Of a DNA stretch of 64,000 nt, positions 45,596 through 53,585 are shown piece after piece (position 1 is the first letter of the stretch; every line of letters begins with the position of its first letter). The notes under the pieces are model-generated. The model made no database searches. It was not told the origin of the DNA and saw only the letters and a list, made by a program, of their open reading frames with translations. A program made the position numbers and the translations under genes. Location: positions 434,001 to 498,000 of the forward strand of contig JAHEWK010000026.1 of NCBI GenBank assembly GCA_020740775.1. Direction: 5' to 3'. This DNA is from Ilyonectria destructans. Its lineage: Eukaryota; Ascomycota; Sordariomycetes; Hypocreales; Nectriaceae.

Positions 45596-46373
45596 CCCGT
45601 TGGCATTGTGGGGCTTGCAAGCATGCCAACCTCTCCGAGGTTGGTCACAAAACCTTGGTCCAGCCACAAAAACCTGGTCCACCCTTAAGTATGTAAAAAC
45701 GCCGTTTTTACTACTTTTTATCCCCTTATTCTAGCTTTAAATAATAAGATATAAATTCTATAGAAAATAGGATATAATAGATAAAAGGTAGAGCTTTAAA
45801 ATGCATATCTTTTCATTTATTTTAAAGAACTTATTTTTTAAGACTTTTAAATATAGGTATAAAATAGGTATAAAAATGGTTTTATTTATTAAAATTCTTA
45901 TATAAATATTATAAAATAGAAGACCTAATTTTCCTTATAAATCTAGTAAAATAATATATATTGATAATTTTTATGGAATTTATATTGTATTATTTAAGGC
46001 TAGAATAAGGGGGTAAAAAGTAGTAAAAACGGCGTTTTTACATACTTAAGGGTGGACCAGGTTTTTGTGGCTGGACCAAGGTTTTGTGACCAACCTCGGA
46101 GAGGTTGGCATGTGTCGAATTGCTGGTATGACCAAATGATGACCTTGAACATGTGTGTGTATTGTGTATCTGTTCACTGTAGCTCCCCCCCTTTTTATCA
46201 GGGAGGTCTTGCTTTCCTTTTCTTCCTAATACGGGCCAGCCGGCCGAAGGCTCGGCGAGCCCCTTCCGAATCGCCTGACAATCTCCTGTTTCTCATGTGA
46301 CTCCCTGGAGCCCTGGTGTTCCAACATGCCACCAATTCAACAGCATGCTTGCAAGCCCCACAATGCCAACGGG
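45596..46373. mobile_element. TA-flanked element, 778 bp, nested in the transposon
   Basis: The inverted repeats are about 31 bp and begin CCCGTTGGCATTGTGGGGCT at both ends. TA dinucleotides flank them at 45594-45595 and 46374-46375. Removing the element and one TA joins the two halves of the CxxC gene in frame, which confirms the boundaries. It has no transposase of its own. TA duplication suggests Tc1/mariner-type mobilisation. Confidence 0.85.
45626..46108. mobile_element. Foldback/MITE element, 483 bp, nested in the TA element
   Basis: The inverted repeats run about 108 bp with one mismatch, starting CCAACCTCTCCGAGGTTGGT at both ends, and weaker symmetry continues farther in. CATG tetranucleotides flank the element (45622-45625, 46109-46112) and may be the target duplication. 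The centre is very AT-rich with no gene. Confidence 0.85.
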
Positions 46374-47150
46374 TAATCTGAACGCAGCTGTCAAACGGGC
46401 CAAAACCCCTCTGGCACGGGCCGCACGCGTCCGTTCCGGACCGTAAGTTGCCGTACAGATAGTGGAAGGCCGCATCACAATTGGCACCCCACTTTAGGTT
46501 AAGAGTGTTATAGTAAGCAGTTCCGTCCGCACCCAGACGGGTACAGACGCACATAATGCGCTTAATCTAACGTAAACATAAGCGTACGTTATCATATAAT
46601 GCCATACGGCTACAGATGGAAGCAAAAGACAAACCTTAAAGTAGTTCTGGGCGAGCGCACGAACGGCGGCGGAAACATTCTTGGAGACGTCTGGCGGACG
46701 GGTTAGAACTGGCGTGAGCGGGTAAAAACGGGCAAGAACGGGAGCGTACGCTTAAGGACCCAGGCGGTTAAATGCTCGCTAACGGTCTCGTCCGGCTGGT
46801 CATCCTCTAGCTCCGCGTTCGGGAGCCGATGGCCGTGAACGCGAGTGTCCGGGGGCGTCCAGCTAGGATGGTTGGGGGGAACCCAGGGCTGGAAGTCGGG
46901 CAGCTCCGAACAGGCGCGTCTGCTGTCGTTCGAGGCCGAGCCGCCTCCGTTTGGGGCCGGAGCGTCGTTCGGGGCTGGAGCGGTTCCGGACGTGCCTTTT
47001 CCACCCTTTCTGCCCTTACCGGAGCGAGATCCGCGAGGCATTGTCGTTCGGGGGTGTTCGGGAGCGGAGGCGTACGGAAAATTGTACGAAAAATGGCTAT
47101 CGACAAACCGGGGCTGTACGCGAGTGTTAGCATATGTACGGAGCAGAACC

Positions 47151-47170
47151 GGGGGGGGGGGGGGGGGGGG
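47151..47170 (+). repeat. Run of 20 G
   Basis: An uninterrupted G homopolymer upstream of the CxxC gene's start codon (about 110 bp away on its 5' side). It could form a G-quadruplex, or its length could be a sequencing artefact. Confidence 0.7.
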
Positions 47171-47867
47171 ATGGGTAAAATGTAAATGAAGTTGAGGTGG
47201 AGGCCGGAAGGAGCCGTACGGGACCGTACGATGTGTGGATTTCGCGTGGAAGGTGGGGCAAAAAACGGTTTTTGGGTAACTGCGGAAACTGCTGAAAAAG
47301 GCCCAGAAAGGCAAGAACCAGAACACGTACCTGGGCAGGCGCCCAGGTACGTGACTGCCAGGCAAGGGAGTAGGCCAGTTGACCGTCGCAATTGAGCGCC
47401 TGCACGGAAGCGATCGCGATAGTCCATTTCTGGACGGTCCTGAACGCGAAAAAGACGCTGCGTGTTGACCTGATCGCTCCCGATCGGTGGCGTATGCAGC
47501 AAGAGGGTATTGTGTGGGCGCGGGGTGGAAATGCAATGGTCGGGGTAGAACCTACCTGGTCGATTGAATTGGTTGGGAGGGAAAAAGAGCGTTAAAGGAA
47601 GGGCTGGAAAAGCGGTAGGGGATCCACAGTTCCCAAATTTTAAAGCGATTGTATTGGCTATTGCTTAATTTGGACTAGCGGTTTGCATCTAGCCAGTAGT
47701 ATTCCGTGCCTACGGCCGCCGTGGATCTATCCAGAAACTCGTTTTGACCCAGTGCTAGATATAGCCGTCCGTACCCTTGAGCTGAAAGAGGGCGACGCCG
47801 GCACGAAGCGTGGGCTCGTGACACACTGGGGTGTTCGGAAATATGAACTGCATGAACAAGTCAACAC

Positions 47868-48031
47868 TGTCACGGTGTGTATTTTGGATAACTGGGCGTG
47901 TAATTGTTATAGCAATATCCTTCTAGCTACTTCAGCATAAAGGATGTACAGGGACTCAGAGCGGGGACCTGACGCAATCAAGAACATACACACACCCAAT
48001 CAGACACTTCAGACAATCTGGGCTCGTGACA
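47868..48031 (+). repeat. Left LTR of copia element
   Basis: 164 bp, TG...CA ends, directly abutting the 5' remnant of the transcription factor. Confidence 0.92.
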
Positions 48032-48191
48032 GTTATGAGCCCGGTTCGCGTCAATTCCATCGAAAAGATAATTGCAAGAGAATCCACATCGAGTCAGACC
48101 CTCGAAGGACCGATATCCATCGTTATTTTGATAGAATACGTCGTGACGCGGTCCAAATCGATCGATTAAGCCCGTTCCGGCCGATCCGAAT

Positions 48192-49415
48192 ATGACGTCG
48201 AAAGACCAGAGAGTGATATTGACTGGAAAGGAAAATTGGGATGCATGGATTCAGTCCATGTCAGCCAAGATTCCAAGGAAGATATGGTCCTATATGCATC
48301 CTGATCACCCTACTGGAGAACTCTTGCAAGAACCAAGAGAGCCTCAGTATAGTGATTTCAACACTACTGCCACAGACTATACCCAGCTGTCACAGCCGCA
48401 ACAGCGGTCGTTTGATGCTGTGTTTAGGCAGTGGGAAGTCAGGAAGCGGGACTTTGGAAAGCAGGAGACAGAGATCAATACGGTATACGATACCATCCTG
48501 GAGACGGTTTCGACCAAGTACAGGCAACCGCTCGATCGAAAAGACACACTACGAGAGTGGATGCAGCTGCTCAAGAGCTCTGCTGCTCCATCCGAAGGCT
48601 TCATGATGGCTAAGGTGAAAGATGAATATATTGCCGTGATGAAAGGCTTTAAGAACCAGAAAGCCTTCCCACAATGGCTTGAGGCGTGGGAATCGATGAT
48701 GATCAAGGCGAAGAAGTATCACCTGGCAGAGACAGAGACCGGTCAATGGCTTCGAGAGTTCGCTGACCTAATTGAACCAATCCATCAAAGCTATGCAACA
48801 GCTTTTACGGAGGGGGCCAAGACTCTAGATGCCGAAGCAGTTCTTCAGAGAAGACGCCTGCAAGACGCGCTCGCCCACCAGACTGCCCAAGCAGAAGCGG
48901 CTGAGCAGCGACGACTCCAGGCAAGCAGTGAGAGTGAAACCTTAGAACCAGATTCCCAATCTAGACCAGGAGGCATTGACCTGATTGCACCGGCCGTACA
49001 GCGACCTGCTCCCAATGGCTCAAAGGTTTGGACACCTCAAGAGGTTGCCTCAACAATGCGTGAATGGGCATCCCGCAAAAGGCCCACGAGTGGTAACACC
49101 GTGAGGGGCGGGACGTTTCACACAGAGGGAGGCAACGAGGAGAGTGACCACAGTGAGGAGGCATCCACGCCAAAGGGTGGGAAGAGGACGAAGTCTGGCT
49201 CCGGAGGACGCTCTGGAAAGAGGCCAGCACTTACGTGCCCAGCCTGCGGTATGAGAGGGCATGACCTACCTGACTGTTGGTGTGTGTTCGAAGATAAGAG
49301 ACCGGAGGGCATGCCTCGCAACGATCGTCGTATGCGAAGGGCTAAGAAGGCGCTGGAGGACGACCGCGAGCTGCAGAGAAGGGTTGATGCTTTGCGAGAA
49401 CAGAAAGGGAACTGA
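48192..49415 (+). CDS. Copia Gag protein, ends in leaky-type TGA
   Basis: 407 residues, cytoplasmic structural protein that packages the element's RNA. It begins MTSKDQRVILTGKENWDAWI, a typical copia gag opening. A helical capsid-like middle follows, then an Arg/Lys-rich linker and a single zinc knuckle CPACGMRGHDLPDC near residue 350. The stop TGA (49413-49415) is followed by CAA TCA, and the pol frame continues in the same phase without another stop. Gag is therefore probably made by normal termination and a Gag-Pol fusion by readthrough. Confidence 0.87.
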   Translation: MTSKDQRVILTGKENWDAWIQSMSAKIPRKIWSYMHPDHPTGELLQEPREPQYSDFNTTATDYTQLSQPQQRSFDAVFRQWEVRKRDFGKQETEINTVYDTILETVSTKYRQPLDRKDTLREWMQLLKSSAAPSEGFMMAKVKDEYIAVMKGFKNQKAFPQWLEAWESMMIKAKKYHLAETETGQWLREFADLIEPIHQSYATAFTEGAKTLDAEAVLQRRRLQDALAHQTAQAEAAEQRRLQASSESETLEPDSQSRPGGIDLIAPAVQRPAPNGSKVWTPQEVASTMREWASRKRPTSGNTVRGGTFHTEGGNEESDHSEEASTPKGGKRTKSGSGGRSGKRPALTCPACGMRGHDLPDCWCVFEDKRPEGMPRNDRRMRRAKKALEDDRELQRRVDALREQKGN

Positions 49416-52400
49416 CAATCACAGAAGAGAATGGTCAGGGTAAAGATCATAGGAGAGGCGAACACAGCGCACCTACGATCAGCCTTTACCTCTACAACTA
49501 CTGTGTATCCGCTACGTTTATCAACGATCTTGGATTCTGGTACAACCTTGCATATTTTTAACGATTTGACTAGGTTTAAGACCTTCCGCAAGGCAACAGA
49601 CGGAGAGGCAGTTATTGCAGGAGCATCAGAAGTTCCAATCCTAGGTTTTGGAAGAGTTGACTTGGAGGTCATACTTCCAGGAGGAGAAGTGGGAATGTTA
49701 CGCCTACGGAACGCAACCTACTGTGTCGATTTCAACACGAACCTCGTATCCTTTCAATTGCTTCGAGAAAACGGAATCTTCTGGGATACCATTAACAACC
49801 TCCTGATCCGAAGGGACGGCTCGACCATATGTATCGTTCACGAGATGCATAATCAATTCGTGCTGCAGTATCAAGAGATTACGCGCGACTCTGAGGATGC
49901 TATCTTTAGCACTCAATACAGGCGAATAACATCGCGAAACCCAAGGGCACCAGCGGTAGCGAGTGGATCCTTATGGCATCTTCGAATGGGACATCCAAGT
50001 CCGTTAGTGTTGCATCACTTGGGAAAGAATTCCCTAGGGATAAGACTCCGCGGACCGAAGACAACGCAATGTCCAGGCTGCAGCCAAGGGAAGATACATC
50101 GACAGATATCTCGACGGCCACCAGACCGAGAGAAGGACAAGCCATGTTATGAAATATGGATTGACTGGACCGAAATTGATGAAGATGCAAAAGGCTTTAT
50201 TCGAGCTATGTTTATCACAGACGCATGGTCTGGTATGGTCTTTCCGTATTATACCAAGACGTATGACAGACGAGAGAGTGGTAAGATACTGAGACACTTC
50301 TATCTTTGGATGAGGAACCACTATGGCTATCTGGTTAGAGTGGTTCGCTCAGACAACGAGCTCTTCACCAAGAAGATCAAATACTGGATGATGTGGAGAG
50401 GCATCGTTGGGAAACCATCAGCGCCAAATACGCAAGCCCAAAATGGAGGAGCTGAGCGCTCAGGGGGTGTGATCGTCGAGAAGAGTCGGGTGATGAGAAT
50501 CACGGCCAACATACCGCACGACCTTTGGAGAGAGATAATCAGTGCAGCCGTGTACCTGAAGAACAGAACGCCAAGAGAGTCGAATGAGTGGAAGACCCCT
50601 TATGAGTTGTTTTACTCAAAGCAGCCGTATCTATCACATCTGAAGGCATATGGCTGTAGGGCCTATGCCATGACATCACGAGCGCAACTCAAACGAAAGA
50701 AGCTCCGCAAGCTCGATTCAAGAGCGCATATCGGCTATCTTGTTGGCTATGACTCGACAAACATCTTTCGCGTCTGGGTTCCGCACAAAGGAAAAGTCAT
50801 ATCAACTCGAGACGTTATCTTTGATGAAGACATGTTCTTTGACGGCAACTATACGGAAAAGGAACTCATTGATAGCATCGACGACCTGGTGGAAAAGGTT
50901 GCTATTCCGCCAAGCCAGCTGAACAACCAAACAATTCTTGAAGAAGATGAGCCAGTCTTTGAATCTGGCAACTATGGCGAAGATCAGAATGACGACGACG
51001 AGGGAGAAATGGTTCCGGATGATGATCGGGAAGAAGACCAGGACGACCAAAGGGACAAAGACTACGAACTAGCAAGAGCTTTAGAAGAAGCATTCCGTAC
51101 ACCTCCACCAACTGAACCAGACCAAGAGCAAGATGCAGCTCTTTCAGTCTTCTTACCAGTCGCCGGAGCTGAGGGGGTGAGAGCAGATAACCCACCAATC
51201 GCAATCATGGAGAGCTGCTTGGACGACTTTATCCCAGTTCCAATTGAGACTGCTTATCATGGAAGTTTTATCGCTGGAATGAAGTTCAAGCCGAAGAAGA
51301 TACATAAGCGAAACCTACCAGACGAACCGAAGACTCTCAAGGATCTCGACAGCCACCCGTTCAAGGAACAATTCCGCAAAGCACAAGAAGACCATATGGC
51401 ATCTCACCACCAGATGAAGTCGTTCATTGAGGTGCCGTGGAGTCAGGCAAAGGGACAACAAGTGCTAAGCTGTATGTGGGTATTTACTTACAAAACAGAC
51501 AAGCATGGATATCTTGTTAAGTGCAAAGCCCGTCTTGTTGTGTGCGGCAATCAACAGGCCAGGGGAGACCTGCCTACTCGAGCGACAACGCTAGCAAGCA
51601 TGTCTTTTAGGGCTCTCATGGCAATAGCGGCAGAATACGATCTGGAGCTTGTGCAGATGGACGCTGTGAACGCTTTCGTACACTGCGAGCTGGATGAGTT
51701 GGTATTCATGAGAATGCCATCGGGATTCCGAAAGTACGGCAGAGTTCTAAAGCTACGGAAGGCACTCTACGGACTACGAAGGTCTCCGTTCTTGTGGCAA
51801 CAAGATCTGACACGAACCCTCCGAGATCTCGGTTTCAAGACTGTTCCCGACGAACCCTATGTGATGCTTAAAGATGGAGTGATTGTCTTCTTCTTTGTTG
51901 ACGATCTTGTCTGGGCATACCGGAAGGAGAAGGCAGACAGGGCAAAGAAGGCTATGGAAGGCCTACAGCAGACATACAACATGACCGTGCTGGGAGAACT
52001 GAAGTGGTTTCTTGGAATTCACATCATACGAAACAGAGCTAAGCGATCTATCTGGTTGACTCAAGATGCATATATTGATAAGATTGCTTACCAGTATGAT
52101 GTTGATCTAGAGACAAAGGCTCCTGAGACTCCGATGACAGAGGAAGAATTGTTACCAGCAACCTGTCAAGCCGACCGGCGTTCGATCGAGAAATATTTGA
52201 AGAAAGTCGGATCGATATTGTTCGCAGCGATCTCAACACGACCTGATGTTGCATTCGCAGCCGCAAGGCTAGCTAGGTTCAATCAGAATCCAGGCCAGAC
52301 ACATCACAAGGCCGCCGACCGAGTCTTGCAGTATTTGTATGGAACACGTTCACTGGGAATCAGGCTGGGAGGAACAAGATTCCTCAAGAGCTTCCTATGT

Positions 52401-53012
52401 GCAAGTGATGCTTCCTATGCAGACAATACAATAGACAGGAAGAGCTCGCAAGGCTATGTGATGATGTTGTTTGGAGGACCAATCGCCTGGAAAGCAACGA
52501 AACAATCCACTGTCACTACATCGAGCACTGAAGCTGAATTGCTCGCTTTGTCCCAGACAGCCAAGGAAGCCATCTTTACAAGCAGAATCCTCAAGGAACT
52601 TGATGTCAAGATTGACGGGCCATTGCATATTGAATGCGATAATACCCAGACAATCAGGCTCCTGACAGAGGAATCAGCCAAGTTAACTACGAAACTTCGA
52701 CATGTGGACATTCATCGACACTGGTTACGACAGGAATACAGAGAGAAGAGAGTTGAGTTCGGCTGGGTTCCAACATCGAAGATGATTGCAGATGGGATGA
52801 CAAAGGCCTTACCCAAACAACGGCATGCAACATTCATTAAAATGCTTCAGATGGAAGACATTTCAGACCAGATTGTCCTGGAACAGCGAATGGAGGCTAT
52901 GAAGGACCAGATTGTGAAAGCACGCAGCCAGAAGGAAGGCAACAGCCCTGACAAGGAGGCAAGACTCGGGTATCGAGGAGGGCAGCGCAGAGACCCAAAA
53001 GACAAGTTATAG
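49416..53012 (+). CDS. Copia Pol polyprotein (protease, integrase, RT, RNase H)
   Basis: Open from the codon after the gag TGA; the first internal ATG is at 49431 (1193 residues from there). Protease active site DSGTT lies near residue 37 in LSTILDSGTTLHIFNDLTRF. Integrase has the HHCC zinc-binding site (HLRMGHPSPLVLHHL, CPGC) and catalytic residues Asp in WIDWTEID, Asp in VRSDNE and Glu in NGGAERSG. Reverse transcriptase shows KCKARLVVCGNQQARGDLPT, VQMDAVNAFVH and the FFVDDLVWA box. RNase H has CASDASYADN, SSTEAELLAL and IECDNTQT. It ends GYRGGQRRDPKDKL. All catalytic residues are present, so the element may still be active. An alternative to readthrough is reinitiation at 49431, only 15 nt after the stop. 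Confidence 0.9.
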   Translation, partial: QSQKRMVRVKIIGEANTAHLRSAFTSTTTVYPLRLSTILDSGTTLHIFNDLTRFKTFRKATDGEAVIAGASEVPILGFGRVDLEVILPGGEVGMLRLRNATYCVDFNTNLVSFQLLRENGIFWDTINNLLIRRDGSTICIVHEMHNQFVLQYQEITRDSEDAIFSTQYRRITSRNPRAPAVASGSLWHLRMGHPSPLVLHHLGKNSLGIRLRGPKTTQCPGCSQGKIHRQISRRPPDREKDKPCYEIWIDWTEIDEDAKGFIRAMFITDAWSGMVFPYYTKTYDRRESGKILRHFYLWMRNHYGYLVRVVRSDNELFTKKIKYWMMWRGIVGKPSAPNTQAQNGGAERSGGVIVEKSRVMRITANIPHDLWREIISAAVYLKNRTPRESNEWKTPYELFYSKQPYLSHLKAYGCRAYAMTSRAQLKRKKLRKLDSRAHIGYLVGYDSTNIFRVWVPHKGKVISTRDVIFDEDMFFDGNYTEKELIDSIDDLVEKVAIPPSQLNNQTILEEDEPVFESGNYGEDQNDDDEGEMVPDDDREEDQDDQRDKDYELARALEEAFRTPPPTEPDQEQDAALSVFLPVAGAEGVRADNPPIAIMESCLDDFIPVPIETAYHGSFIAGMKFKPKKIHKRNLPDEPKTLKDLDSHPFKEQFRKAQEDHMASHHQMKSFIEVPWSQAKGQQVLSCMWVFTYKTDKHGYLVKCKARLVVCGNQQARGDLPTRATTLASMSFRALMAIAAEYDLELVQMDAVNAFVHCELDELVFMRMPSGFRKYGRVLKLRKALYGLRRSPFLWQQDLTRTLRDLGFKTVPDEPYVMLKDGVIVFFFVDDLVWAYRKEKADRAKKAMEGLQQTYNMTVLGELKWFLGIHIIRNRAKRSIWLTQDAYIDKIAYQYDVDLETKAPETPMTEEELLPATCQADRRSIEKYLKKVGSILFAAISTRPDVAFAAARLARFNQNPGQTHHKAADRVLQYLYGTRSLGIRLGGTRFLKSFLCASDASYADNTIDRKSSQGYVMMLFGGPIAWKATKQSTVTTSSTEAELLALSQTAKEAIFTSRILKELDVKIDGPLHIECDNTQTIRLLTEESAKLTTKLRHVDIHRHWLRQEYREKRVEFGWVPTSKMIADGMTKALPKQRHATFIKMLQMEDISDQIVLEQRMEAMKDQIVKARSQKEGNSPDKEARLGYRGGQRRDPKDKL

Positions 53013-53052
53013 GGTAGCCAAGTCCTTAGGAATGGCCTCGGCTAAGGGGGTG

Positions 53053-53216
53053 TGTCACGGTGTGTATTTTGGATAACTGGGCGTGTAATTGTTATAGCAA
53101 TATCCTTCTAGCTACTTCAGCATAAAGGATGTACAGGGACTCAGAGCGGGGACCTGACGCAATCAAGAACATACACACACCCAATCAGACACTTCAGACA
53201 ATCTGGGCTCGTGACA
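53053..53216 (+). repeat. Right LTR of copia element
   Basis: Identical to the left LTR over all 164 bp as read by eye. Confidence 0.92.
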
Positions 53217-53286
53217 CGGGGACTTGACGCAATCAAGAACAGACATACACCCAATCAGACACTTCAGACAATCTGGGCTCGTAACA
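53217..53286 (+). repeat. Third, partial copy of the copia LTR
   Basis: These 70 bp match the last 70 bp of the LTR (CGGGGACTTGACGCAATCAA onward) with about four changes and end CGTAACA. It is an older LTR remnant, immediately 3' of the young element and 300 bp upstream of the permease start codon. Confidence 0.82.
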
Positions 53287-53585
53287 TCCCCGCAATCGTG
53301 CACTGCAGACTGGACCAGAAAGTTGCTAATCCAGGCTTAGCCTTATCACTAACCGGGTCTCCACAACATGACTTAAGCCCAGCAATGTCAGTAAAGTGCC
53401 ATGAATGGCTCAAGCCCTATCAAACTACCCAATCCGGACTAACACCCAATCGGCTTCCCCGAAGTCAGGTGGTCATGCTTCGGCTGTTCAGGTATTAAAG
53501 AACTTGACCGTGTGTTAAGAAGAGACTCCGGAGAACTCTTCTGCTTCGCTCTTCAACTCATCGCTACTACCCCAAGTTGTACGAC

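Larger units (their letters stand above)
45230..47041 (-). pseudogene. CxxC-rich accessory gene of the transposon, interrupted
   Basis: Starts MPRGSRSGKGRKGGKGTSGT (47041), low-complexity and basic, then DFQPWVPPNHPSWTPPD. A spliced small exon reads VSKNVSAAVRALAQNYFK. The next exon has GADGTAYYNTLNLKWGANCD and a cysteine pair CGPCQRGFGPFDSC. A 778-bp element with TA duplication then interrupts it. Reading across the element gives CVQINGACANCRYNSAAKRC in frame, a second C-x2-C motif. After an intron it continues VKDGDAKPRGKKRGCKRKAL, an Asp run, and AIRSVPLKYLRMLADVF. Two zinc-knuckle-like motifs plus basic and acidic tracts suggest a nucleic-acid-binding helper. Exact exon ends at the 3' side are uncertain. 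Confidence 0.65.
41634..47773. mobile_element. Three-gene DNA transposon with integrase-core transposase, 6140 bp
   Basis: The terminal inverted repeats are 34 bp with one mismatch, starting TACGGAAGGCTATATCTAGC on the left and TACGGACGGCTATATCTAGC on the right (reverse complement). Direct 6-bp duplications CCCTTG lie at 41628-41633 and 47774-47779. It is inserted in an exon of a transcription factor whose frame continues across it. Genes: an unknown ORF (41915-43150, plus), a transposase (44853-43160, minus) and a CxxC-rich gene (47041 to about 45230, minus). The DDE integrase-type transposase and 6-bp duplication resemble what is reported for the IS3EU group of eukaryotic transposons; that superfamily label is from memory and tentative. 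Confidence 0.88.
40426..47867 (-). pseudogene. Fungal-specific transcription factor split by two transposons
   Basis: The middle homology domain of a Zn2Cys6-class regulator is read on the minus strand. A 5' piece at 47867-47774 encodes VDLFMQFIFPNTPVCHEPTL, then RAGVALFQLKG. After a 6140-bp insertion it resumes at 41633 with SADATQHPIPARTFTLVTAL and runs through ALCALVLAVAPDSYIP, WQLYLSDKSAVVLDRR and FHTLKLAILRTCIDNDVPGA. A 73-nt intron (40579-40651) and a last exon to 40426 (VGTVLLEIVHNVNNKSMRTR, then SRASDELR and stop) complete it. Ignoring the insert and one CCCTTG copy, the codon AAG-GGC is restored across the site. The DNA-binding region is missing: at 47867 the gene meets the left LTR of the copia element and does not reappear beyond the right LTR. 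Located just upstream of GH43 on the same strand, so it may have regulated it. Confidence 0.85.
47868..53216 (+). mobile_element. Ty1/copia LTR retrotransposon, complete, identical LTRs
   Basis: Two 164-bp LTRs (47868-48031 and 53053-53216) appear identical base for base and start TGTCAC and end GTGACA. A purine tract (AAGGGGGTG) precedes the right LTR. The internal region codes for gag and pol without decay. The order integrase, reverse transcriptase, RNase H is typical of copia. No 5-bp target duplication is seen: AACAC is on the left, and the right flank is another LTR scrap. Confidence 0.93.

Noticed and set aside
45295..45696. Plus-strand frame with CGACKHA motif resembling a zinc-binding protein, and a similar motif on the minus strand at about 46370
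   Set aside because: The shared motif is the translation of the inverted repeat of the TA-flanked element, not two related proteins.
53577..53585. Permease start at a TTG upstream of the ATG
   Set aside because: Fungal genes use ATG; the first in-frame ATG is at 53586.
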